DNA of 5,179 nt from Citricoccus sp. WCRC_4. Lineage in GTDB: Bacteria; Actinomycetota; Actinomycetes; Actinomycetales; Micrococcaceae. The notes beneath the pieces are model-generated. The model saw nothing but the letters and a program-made list of their open reading frames with translations, had not been told where the DNA came from and ran no database searches. Every line of letters begins with the position of its first letter. Position 1 is the stretch's first letter. The stretch covers positions 1-5,179 of the forward strand of contig JAPFFX010000308.1 of the NCBI GenBank assembly GCA_026645375.1, read 5' to 3'. This document shows positions 1-5,179 of this stretch, in pieces. Both the position numbers and the translations under genes were made by a program.

Positions 1-18
1 CGTGTGCTCTTCCGATCT
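1..18. other. Illumina TruSeq adapter remnant (non-genomic)
   Basis: The 18 bases CGTGTGCTCTTCCGATCT are identical to the 3' end of the Illumina TruSeq read-2 (index) adapter primer. They sit exactly at the contig edge, where untrimmed adapter is expected. They happen to be in frame with the following coding region and supply a false GTG start and the residues MCSSDL at the apparent N-terminus of the peroxidase. Genomic sequence begins at about position 19. The match is seen directly; the adapter sequence is from memory. Confidence 0.93.
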
Positions 19-1270
19 CGCCGTACCGGCCTCCGGCGGGACGGGCGGTGGCCCGGGAACCGGGCCGGCCGACGCCGGGACGCCGACGGGGACCCCGGCG
101 CAGGCCCCCGGCTGGGCGGAACCGGGCGGTGAGGCCGGCCGGGTGGCGGTCTCCTCCCCGGTGGGCACGGACAGGGTGCCGTTCCACGGGCCCCGGCAGG
201 CCGGGATCGACACCCCGGCGCAGGCGCACGCGGTCTTCCTGGCGCTCACGCTGAAGCCCACCACGGACCGCCAGGGGATCCAGCGGATGCTGCGTCTGCT
301 CTCCGACGACGCCGCCCGGCTCACCCAGGGGCGGGCCACGCTCGCCGACACCGAGCCGGAACTGGCCGCCACCCCCGCGCGGATGACCGTCACGTTCGGG
401 TTCGGGCCGCGGCTGCTGCAGCTGGCCGCCCCCGTCCTGGCCCCGTCCTGGCTTCGGCCGCTGCCGGCCTTCGGCATCGACCGGCTGCAACCGGCCTACA
501 CCGGTGGGGACCTGCTGCTGCAGCTGTGCGGGGACGACCCGATGTCCCTGGCCCACGCGCGCCGGATGCTGCTCAAGGACGCCCGCGCCTTCGCCGAGGT
601 GCACTGGGTCCAGACCGGCTTCCGCGGCGCGCGCGGGGCCCAGCCGGCCGGGACCACCATGCGCAACCTGTTCGGCCAGGTCGACGGCACCGCCAACCCG
701 GCCCCGGGAACGGCGGCCGCGGAGCGCATCGTCTGGGGCGGGGGCAGCGGCCCGCTGCGACTGACCCCCTGGGTTCCGGGCGGCACCTCGCTGGTGCTGC
801 GGCGGATCGCCATGGACCTGGACTCCTGGGACGAGCTCGACCGCCCCGGCAAGGAACAGGTCATCGGCCGCCGCCTCGGCACCGGGGCGCCCCTGACCGG
901 CACCGCCGAACACGACGCGCCGGACCTGGGCGCCGTGAACGGCCTCGGGTTCCCCGTCATCTCCGACGTGGCCCACCTGCGCCGCTCGCGCACCGCCAAC
1001 CCGGACCAGTCCATGTTGCGGCGGGCGTACAACTACGACGACGGCCCCGGGGAGTCCGTGAGCAACACCGGGCTGCTGTTCGCGGCCTATCAGTGCGACG
1101 TGGACCAGCAGTACGTGCCGGTCCAGCGCCGGCTGGCCGAGTCCGACCACCTGAACCTGTGGACCACCCCCGTCGGATCCGCGGTCTTCGCCATCCCACC
1201 CGGTTGCGACGAGGACGGATTCGTCGGCGACGTCCTGTTCGACCGAGCTGCGAGAGAATGGAACCCGTGA
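19..1270 (+). CDS. Dyp-type haem peroxidase (EfeB/DtpA-like), 5'-truncated
   Basis: A haem peroxidase of the DyP superfamily, A-type (EfeB/DtpA group), which uses hydrogen peroxide to oxidise substrates. Family members are usually exported by the Tat pathway with haem bound. Residues are numbered from the in-frame codon at base 2; real residues start at about 7. Residues 7-50 form a Pro/Gly/Ala/Thr-rich linker like that following a Tat signal, but the signal itself and the start codon lie before the contig edge. The typical entry motif FHGPRQAGI is at 61-69. The signature GQVDGT is at 225-230, with catalytic Asp228. The GGTSLVLRR segment at 260-268 carries the candidate distal Arg. SDVAHLRRSR at 321-330 supplies the candidate proximal haem ligand His325. 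The C-terminal half is intact to the TGA stop. The stop overlaps the CopD-CtaG gene, so the two are co-translated. EfeB normally sits with efeU/efeO, but here the neighbour is a copper/oxidase-assembly gene, which favours a DtpA-like role. The substrate is unknown. No gene symbol is given because EfeB and DtpA cannot be separated from this sequence alone. Confidence 0.93.
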
Positions 1271-3426
1271 TCTCCTCCCGAACCACCCCGCAACGCCCGG
1301 CCCGGGCCGGCTCGGGGCCCACCCACGGCTCGACCGCGGCCGGGGATCCCGCCGGGACGACCGGCAGGGTCGGCGCCCCGGCATGGGCGTGGCCGCTGTT
1401 CGGCATCGTGGCGGGCGCGGTGCTCGTGCTCGCCGCCGCACTGTCCGGTGTGGCCACCGCCGACGAGCTGTCCGACCCCGGAGCCCTCACCCGCTGGGGA
1501 CTGCCGGTGGCCAAGCTGCTCCACAACCTGGCCATGCCCACGGCGATCGCCGCGCTGATCTTCGCCTGCGCCATCCTGCCCCCGCGCCGCGGCGAGGACG
1601 AGCACCCGGCGTTCACCCTGCTGATGCAGGTGGCGGCCGTGGCCGCCGGCGCCTGGACGGTGTCCGCGCTGGCCGTGATGCTGCTGTCCTACTCCGACCT
1701 CGCGGGCGTCCCGCTGGACCCGAGCGCCACCTTCACCTCCGGGCTGGTCGGGTTCCTGCAGGACATCTCGGTGGGCCAGGCGTGGGTGGTCGTGACGGTG
1801 ATCGCCGCCGTGGTCACCTCCCTGACCCTGGCCGTGCGCTCCGCCGCCGGACTGGCGTGGACGGCCGTGCTGGCCCTGGTGGCGATCGTGCCCCAGGCGC
1901 TGATCGGACACTCCGCCTCCGGCGACGACCACAACGGGGCCGTGAACTCCATCGGCCTGCACCTGCTCGGCGTGGTCGTCTGGGTCGGCGGGCTGCTGGT
2001 GCTGATGCTGATCTCCTCGCGCCTCACCGGCCCGGACGGGGCCACCGGCCGGGCCTCCGCCCACCGCCAGGGGCCCGAACCGCTGGTCTACACCGCGGTG
2101 ACCCGGTACTCCGTGCTCGCCGGGCTCGGCCTGTTCACCGTGGTGCTGTCCGGCGTGGTGAACGCCGCCATCCGGATGGACACCCTCGACCAGCTCACCA
2201 GCCCCTACGGGATGCTCGTGCTGCTGAAGCTGATCGGCTCGCTGCTGCTGGGCCTGGCCGGGCTGATGCACCGGCAGTGGATCATCCCGCGGCTGGCCAC
2301 GGGCACCACCGCCCCGCCGCCGGCGGCCCGGCGCCTGCTGTGGCAACTGATCGCCGTGGAGGCCGCCATCATGGCCGCGATCATGTCCCTGGCCACCGTG
2401 CTCGCCCGGACCTCCCCGCCCGTGCCGGAGGAGACCGCCCCGGACGCCTCCCCGGCCCGCATCCTCACCGGCTACGACCTGCCCCCGGAGCTGACCTTCG
2501 AGCGCTGGTTCACCACCTGGCGCTTCGACTGGCTCTGGGTGGCCATCATCGCCTTCCTGGCCCTGTGGTACGTCAGGTCCGCCGTCCGGCTGTACCGCCG
2601 CGGGGACTCCTGGCCGGTGCTGCGCATCGCCTCCTGGCTGGTCGGCCTGACCATCCTGTTCTGGGTGACCTCCGGCGCCCCCGCGGTCTATGGCAAGGTC
2701 CTGTTCAGCGCCCACATGGTCGCGCACATGACGCTGACCATGATCTCCCCGCTGTTCCTCGTCCTCGCCGCTCCCGTCACCCTGGCCCTGCGCTCGCTGC
2801 CCACCCGCACCGACGGCTCCCGTGGTCCGCGCGAGTGGATCCTGGCGATCGTGCACTCCTGGTGGGGGAGGTTCATCACCCATCCGGGCGTGGCCGCGGT
2901 CAACTTCGCCGGCTCGATCCTGGTGTTCTACTACACCCCGTTCTTCGGCTTCGCCCTGAACGAGCACCTCGGCCACGAGTTCATGAACGTGCACTTCCTG
3001 CTCACCGGCTACATCTTCGCCTCGGTGATGATCGGGATCGACCCGCTGCCGCGCACGGTGCCGTACCCGATGCGCCTGGTGCTGCTGCTGGCCACGATGG
3101 CCTTCCACGCGTTCATCGGGGTCGCCATGACCTCGTCCGAATCGCTGCTCCAGGCCTCCTGGTTCGGTTCCACCGGCCGGCCCTGGGGACTGCCGGCCAT
3201 CGACGACCAGCAGATCGGCGGTGCCGTCATGTGGGGCATCGGTGAGGTGCCCACCGTGATCATGGCCGTGATCGTCGCGGTCATGTGGTCCCGGTCCGAC
3301 GCCAAGGAGACCAAGCGGCTGGACCGCAAGGCCGACCTGAACGGCGAGGCCGAGCTGAAGGCCTGGAACCGGATGTACGAACAGCTGGCCGACGACGACA
3401 CCCCCACCGGAGGAACCCCGCGATGA
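1267..3426 (+). CDS. Bifunctional CopD copper-resistance / CtaG cytochrome c oxidase assembly membrane protein
   Basis: A polytopic inner-membrane protein of 719 residues joining two domains. A hydrophilic Pro/Thr/Gly-rich tail (about 1-38) precedes roughly nine hydrophobic segments (about 41-380) of CopD type, linked to copper movement across the membrane. Candidate metal or structural residues are His215 and His222 in GHSASGDDHN, and His232 in the GLHLLGVVVWVGGL segment. A soluble linker (about 382-417) leads to about seven further segments of the caa3-type CtaG family, which helps insert copper into cytochrome oxidase. Its conserved histidines are present: SAHMVAHM (His483, His487), THP (His539), EHLGHEF and NVHF (His567, His570, His576) and AFHAF (His614). 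A charged tail of about 45 residues ends the protein. The GTG at 1267 is chosen because it gives a 4-base GTGA overlap with the peroxidase stop and lies 9 bases after GAGAGA. The ATG at 1258 in the same frame (three residues longer) is possible, but GAGAGA abuts it directly. Domain calls are firm; transport direction is not known from sequence. Confidence 0.93.
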   Translation: MISSRTTPQRPARAGSGPTHGSTAAGDPAGTTGRVGAPAWAWPLFGIVAGAVLVLAAALSGVATADELSDPGALTRWGLPVAKLLHNLAMPTAIAALIFACAILPPRRGEDEHPAFTLLMQVAAVAAGAWTVSALAVMLLSYSDLAGVPLDPSATFTSGLVGFLQDISVGQAWVVVTVIAAVVTSLTLAVRSAAGLAWTAVLALVAIVPQALIGHSASGDDHNGAVNSIGLHLLGVVVWVGGLLVLMLISSRLTGPDGATGRASAHRQGPEPLVYTAVTRYSVLAGLGLFTVVLSGVVNAAIRMDTLDQLTSPYGMLVLLKLIGSLLLGLAGLMHRQWIIPRLATGTTAPPPAARRLLWQLIAVEAAIMAAIMSLATVLARTSPPVPEETAPDASPARILTGYDLPPELTFERWFTTWRFDWLWVAIIAFLALWYVRSAVRLYRRGDSWPVLRIASWLVGLTILFWVTSGAPAVYGKVLFSAHMVAHMTLTMISPLFLVLAAPVTLALRSLPTRTDGSRGPREWILAIVHSWWGRFITHPGVAAVNFAGSILVFYYTPFFGFALNEHLGHEFMNVHFLLTGYIFASVMIGIDPLPRTVPYPMRLVLLLATMAFHAFIGVAMTSSESLLQASWFGSTGRPWGLPAIDDQQIGGAVMWGIGEVPTVIMAVIVAVMWSRSDAKETKRLDRKADLNGEAELKAWNRMYEQLADDDTPTGGTPR
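3409..3414 (+). promoter_or_regulatory. Ribosome binding site of the lipoprotein gene
   Basis: GGAGGA, a strong Shine-Dalgarno match, lies within the last codons of the CopD-CtaG gene, 8 bases before the ATG at 3423. It supports that start over the in-frame ATG at 3435, and it supports coupled translation across the ATGA overlap. Confidence 0.8.
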
Positions 3427-4283
3427 CCACCCCGATGCGACCCCGGAACGCCCGGCCCGGCCGTCTGACCGTGGCCGGGACCCTGCTGGCCGCGGCGCTG
3501 CTCGCGGCCGGCTGCACCGCATCCCCCGAGGAATCCGCGCCCGCCCCCTCCGATCCGCACGGCACCGCGGTGCCCGGCCAGCCGTCGTCGGGCGTGGCCT
3601 CCGTTGCCCCCACGGACGCGGAGCCCACCGTGCAGGCCCCTGATGCGCAGGCCTCCGACGCGCGGGCCGACCAGCGGGCCGTGGGCGCGGCGGCCGAGCG
3701 CGCGGCCAGCTTCGGGTTCACCAACCAGGTCTCCGCCACCGACGCCGAGATCCAGCGGACCCGCGAGGACTCCCGGCTGCGCCAGACGAACACCTCCGGG
3801 ACCACCGTGGAGCCGGCCGGGTGCAAGGCCCCGCTCACGGCGGTCGACTGGTCGCCGATCCTGCTGCCCGGCGCGGACGCCTCCCGCCTGGACTTCGGCT
3901 CGGACGGCTTCACCGGCACCGGCAGCGTGGAGGTCGCCTCCCTCGAGGACCCGGAGGTGCTGGACAGACACCTGGCCAACGTCGAGCGGCTCGTGGCCGA
4001 CTGCCCGGAACTGACGATGACCGTGACGAACGAGAACCTGCAGAAGAGCACCTTCGACGTCACGGCCCGGGCCTCCCGGGCCGAGGGTGCGGACGTCGAC
4101 TCGGGGCTGGTGTGGACCCGGACCCCGGACGGCGGGGGAGCGGAGACCACCGCCCAGGTGCTGATCGGCCGGGCCGGGGACCACGTGGTCATGGTCTCCT
4201 TCATCGGGCAGCCCGAGGTGGCCGGCGAGGAGTTCACCACCATCGCCGAACAGGTCCTGGCCGCCGCCGCCGGATCGCTGTGA
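3423..4283 (+). CDS. Uncharacterised secreted lipoprotein with two-cysteine C-terminal domain
   Basis: A 286-residue predicted lipoprotein. Arg-rich residues 6-14 and a hydrophobic stretch (15-29) end in the lipobox LLAAGC, with Cys31 as the lipidation site. The mature protein would therefore be anchored on the outer face of the membrane. Residues 32-80 are a Pro/Ala/Ser/Asp-rich, probably disordered linker. Residues about 81-286 look folded, with alternating beta-like stretches and a closing helix (about 268-283). This part has two cysteines, Cys134 (PAGCKAPL) and Cys194 (VADCPELT), which could form a disulfide. The layout faintly recalls the PknH-type extracellular sensor domains of actinobacterial lipoproteins, but I cannot confirm a family. 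There are few Met and His residues and no clustered copper-binding motif. The ATG overlaps the CopD-CtaG stop by 4 bases and has a good ribosome site, so it belongs to the same operon and may assist copper or oxidase maturation; that role is inference. The gene is intact and in typical high-GC codon use. Confidence 0.88.
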   Translation: MTTPMRPRNARPGRLTVAGTLLAAALLAAGCTASPEESAPAPSDPHGTAVPGQPSSGVASVAPTDAEPTVQAPDAQASDARADQRAVGAAAERAASFGFTNQVSATDAEIQRTREDSRLRQTNTSGTTVEPAGCKAPLTAVDWSPILLPGADASRLDFGSDGFTGTGSVEVASLEDPEVLDRHLANVERLVADCPELTMTVTNENLQKSTFDVTARASRAEGADVDSGLVWTRTPDGGGAETTAQVLIGRAGDHVVMVSFIGQPEVAGEEFTTIAEQVLAAAAGSL

Positions 4284-4327
4284 GGCGTTCCTGCGCTGTC
4301 GGGACGGGATCCGACGATGCGTGTCAC

Positions 4328-4360
4328 GACGTTGCGCCGGCCTCGCCAGGCCGGAGCGTC
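4328..4360 (+). terminator. Candidate operon terminator hairpin
   Basis: A GC-rich inverted repeat lies 44 bases after the lipoprotein stop. CCGGCCT (4337-4343) pairs perfectly with AGGCCGG (4348-4354) around a CGCC loop. An outer GACG (4328-4331) / CGTC (4357-4360) pairing extends it past a small internal loop. No T-tract follows, which is common for actinobacterial intrinsic terminators but makes the call uncertain. Placement at the end of the three-gene operon fits. Confidence 0.5.
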
Positions 4361-4448
4361 GAGGTGCTGCGGGGGTTCACGGGTGGCCGCGTTGCTGACA
4401 GGATGGCGGGATCGACGTCCTGACGTCTTGCCGCACGCAGGCGCTGAC

Positions 4449-4496
4449 GGGTTGACGGCCAGAGGGGTTGAGGCCCTGCGGGGCTGAGGGCCGGAC
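4449..4496 (+). repeat. Three degenerate 16-base direct repeats
   Basis: Three copies begin at 4449, 4465 and 4481, a constant 16-base step. Their cores are GGGTTGACGGCC, GGGTTGAGGCC and GGGCTGAGGGCC; the last 4 bases of each unit vary. They lie upstream of the small acidic protein gene, the last ending 47 bases before its ATG. They could be regulator binding sites or a decayed tandem duplication. The copy spacing is seen directly; any function is a guess. Confidence 0.5.
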
Positions 4497-4531
4497 GGGA
4501 CGTCGAGACGACCGGACGACCCGACGCACGC

Positions 4532-4537
4532 GAGGAG
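4532..4537 (+). promoter_or_regulatory. Ribosome binding site of the small acidic protein gene
   Basis: GAGGAG lies 6 bases before the ATG at 4544, good Shine-Dalgarno spacing. It is the main support that this short reading frame is a real gene starting here. Confidence 0.7.
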
Positions 4538-4543
4538 ACGACG

Positions 4544-4837
4544 ATGGCCCACGGTGGACAGCCCCAGCCCGACGACAGCTTCCGGGACACCGAGACGAGT
4601 GAACTGGACCGGCACGGCACCCACCAGCCGGAGCGGGGCGTCACCGACGCCGGCAACCAGCCCGGCACCGGTGACGAACAGGACTGGGAGCCGACGTCGG
4701 AGGAGCAGTCCCGCTCGACGAACCCCGACCCGGCGGAGGGCAACGTCACCGGGCTGGAGCCCGGCGGCGGCGTCCCGGCCGGGGAGACCCCGCCCGCCGA
4801 CGACCAGATGAGCCGCGACCAGGGTCACGAGGAGTAG
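4544..4837 (+). CDS. Small acidic protein with DUF6480-like motif
   Basis: A 97-residue hydrophilic protein with 23 Asp/Glu against 5 Arg and no Lys or Cys. It is rich in Gly, Pro, Gln and Thr, so it is probably disordered, with no signal peptide or membrane segment. Residues 60-90 carry a recognisable block, NPDP..., then TGLEPGGGVPAGETPPA, then QMS. From memory this matches the motif of DUF6480 proteins in Streptomyces and Micrococcales. Many of those also have a C-terminal membrane helix, which is absent here: the protein ends shortly after the block with RDQGHEE. It has its own ribosome site and is set off by 260 non-coding bases, so it is probably transcribed separately from the upstream operon. 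The function of this family is not known to me. The reading frame is well supported; the family label is moderately so. Confidence 0.75.
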   Translation: MAHGGQPQPDDSFRDTETSELDRHGTHQPERGVTDAGNQPGTGDEQDWEPTSEEQSRSTNPDPAEGNVTGLEPGGGVPAGETPPADDQMSRDQGHEE

Positions 4838-4840
4838 CGG

Positions 4841-4874
4841 GCGCCGGCCCCGTCCGGCGAGGGAGCGCCGGCGC
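4841..4874 (+). terminator. Nested inverted repeats, candidate terminator
   Basis: Immediately after the TAG of the small acidic gene, CGCCGG (4842-4847) can pair with CCGGCG (4854-4859) around a 6-base loop. Alternatively the larger GCGCCGGC (4841-4848) can pair with GCCGGCGC (4867-4874). The two structures share an arm and exclude each other. No T-tract follows directly. The position between two separately transcribed genes makes termination the simplest role. Confidence 0.4.
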
Positions 4875-4932
4875 GATTACGCCCGTGGCGTTGTGTGACT
4901 TCACCGGCTGGAACCGCCCGGCGGCTCTCGGC

Positions 4933-4938
4933 GACAAT
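4933..4938 (+). promoter_or_regulatory. Candidate -10 element of a leaderless promoter
   Basis: GACAAT fits the actinobacterial TAnnnT -10 pattern at its second and sixth bases and ends 7 bases before the ATG at 4946. Transcription would then start at or next to that ATG, giving a leaderless message. This agrees with the lack of a well-spaced ribosome site: the only candidate, GGAG at 4939-4942, is just 3 bases from the ATG. No clear -35 box was found. Confidence 0.35.
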
Positions 4939-4945
4939 GGAGCCC

Positions 4946-5179
4946 ATGAGCAGCCCTGAAGACCAGCCGGTCAGCACTCCCGCCACCGCCACCGCCGCGA
5001 CGGCCACGGCCCCCGCACCGCGCGCGGTCTCGCGCGTGCGGGCCTCCGAGCTGCACGGCCGCAGCTGGCTGAACACGGGCGGGAACCAGCTCGACCTGGC
5101 GGCCCTGCGTGGCAAGATCGTCATCCTGGACTTCTGGTCCTTCTGCTGCATCAACTGCCTGCACGTGCTGGACGAGCTG
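4946..5179 (+). CDS. NHL-repeat thioredoxin-like protein (NHLRC2-like), 3'-truncated
   Basis: The first 78 codons of a gene cut by the window end. Residues 1-30 are a disordered Ala/Thr/Pro-rich leader (an alternating Ala-Thr run at about 13-22) with no signal-peptide character, so a cytoplasmic location is likely. From about residue 31 a thioredoxin-fold start is clear: RVRASELHGRSWLNTGG, then beta strand GKIVILDFW (56-64) and the active-site segment FCCINCLHVL (66-75). The redox pair is Cys68-Ile-Asn-Cys71, preceded by an extra Cys67. The CCINC motif with LHVL is characteristic of the thioredoxin domain that precedes an NHL beta-propeller in NHLRC2-type proteins. The propeller would lie beyond the window, so it is inferred. 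The ATG at 4946 is preferred on the leaderless-promoter reading; an in-frame ATG at 4937 would overlap the proposed -10 and add three residues. The exact function in bacteria is not established to my knowledge. Confidence 0.87.
   Translation, partial: MSSPEDQPVSTPATATAATATAPAPRAVSRVRASELHGRSWLNTGGNQLDLAALRGKIVILDFWSFCCINCLHVLDEL

Noticed and set aside
92..225. 14-base repeat ACCCCGGCGCAGGC at 92-105 and 212-225, exactly 120 bases apart
   Set aside because: Both copies encode Thr-Pro-Ala-Gln-Ala in frame within GC-rich coding sequence; the flanks do not match, so chance is the simpler reading.
526..1257. Upstream extension of the CopD-CtaG frame back to base 526
   Set aside because: The extra 244 residues are Arg/Pro/Gly-rich shadow translation of the peroxidase gene. 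Membrane-protein sequence begins only after the start at 1258/1267.
1090..3522. Very long open frame on the - strand (810 codons) opposite the CopD-CtaG gene
   Set aside because: Its product is a Gly/Arg/His/Gln-rich low-complexity string with no domain. Long stop-free antisense frames are expected in high-GC coding DNA, and the + strand gene is unmistakable.
4452..4457. TTGACG considered as a -35 box for the small acidic gene
   Set aside because: No acceptable -10 lies 16-19 bases downstream (the sequence there is GC-only to near GC-only), and the hexamer is part of the 16-base repeats.
4414..4504. Three GACGTC palindromes in the intergenic region, considered as operators
   Set aside because: The same hexamer also occurs inside the coding regions of this window (near 1228, 4056 and 4092), so the cluster is not distinctive.
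3281..4828. Long - strand frames spanning the lipoprotein gene, the gap and the small acidic gene
   Set aside because: They have low-complexity composition and no recognisable domain, and they overlap two + strand genes with good ribosome sites.

Overview
The window looks like chromosomal DNA from a high-GC actinobacterium. The support is a strongly GC-biased third codon position, genes joined by 4-base stop/start overlaps, a lipobox protein, and a product set (exported DyP peroxidase, CopD-CtaG fusion, NHL-type thioredoxin protein) common in Actinobacteria. A Micrococcales member, perhaps a Kocuria or Micrococcus relative, is my guess; nothing here fixes the genus. Both ends are contig or window cuts. 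The first 18 bases match the end of the Illumina TruSeq read-2 adapter, so they are not genomic and the true start of the first gene is lost.

Positions 19-4283 hold three tightly packed genes on the + strand. They are a DyP-type haem peroxidase missing its N-terminus, a large polytopic membrane protein fusing a CopD copper-transport domain to a CtaG cytochrome-oxidase-assembly domain, and an uncharacterised lipoprotein. The junctions overlap (GTGA, then ATGA), so this is almost certainly one translationally coupled operon. The likely theme is copper handling outside the membrane and maturation of the haem-copper terminal oxidase, with the peroxidase as exported partner. It resembles, from memory, the DtpA copper-trafficking locus of Streptomyces.

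Positions 4284-4543 are non-coding. They hold a GC-rich hairpin that could end the operon and a set of three degenerate 16-base direct repeats. Positions 4544-4837 encode a small, very acidic, probably disordered protein with a DUF6480-like C-terminal motif. A second inverted-repeat cluster follows. From 4946 to the window end lies the start of a cytoplasmic thioredoxin-like protein of the NHL-repeat (NHLRC2-like) group, which may be read from a leaderless transcript.

I see no mobile element, CRISPR array, tRNA or rRNA, and no clearly new system. The points most worth following are the adapter junction, the peroxidase/CopD-CtaG coupling, the unassigned lipoprotein in that operon, and the 16-base repeats.
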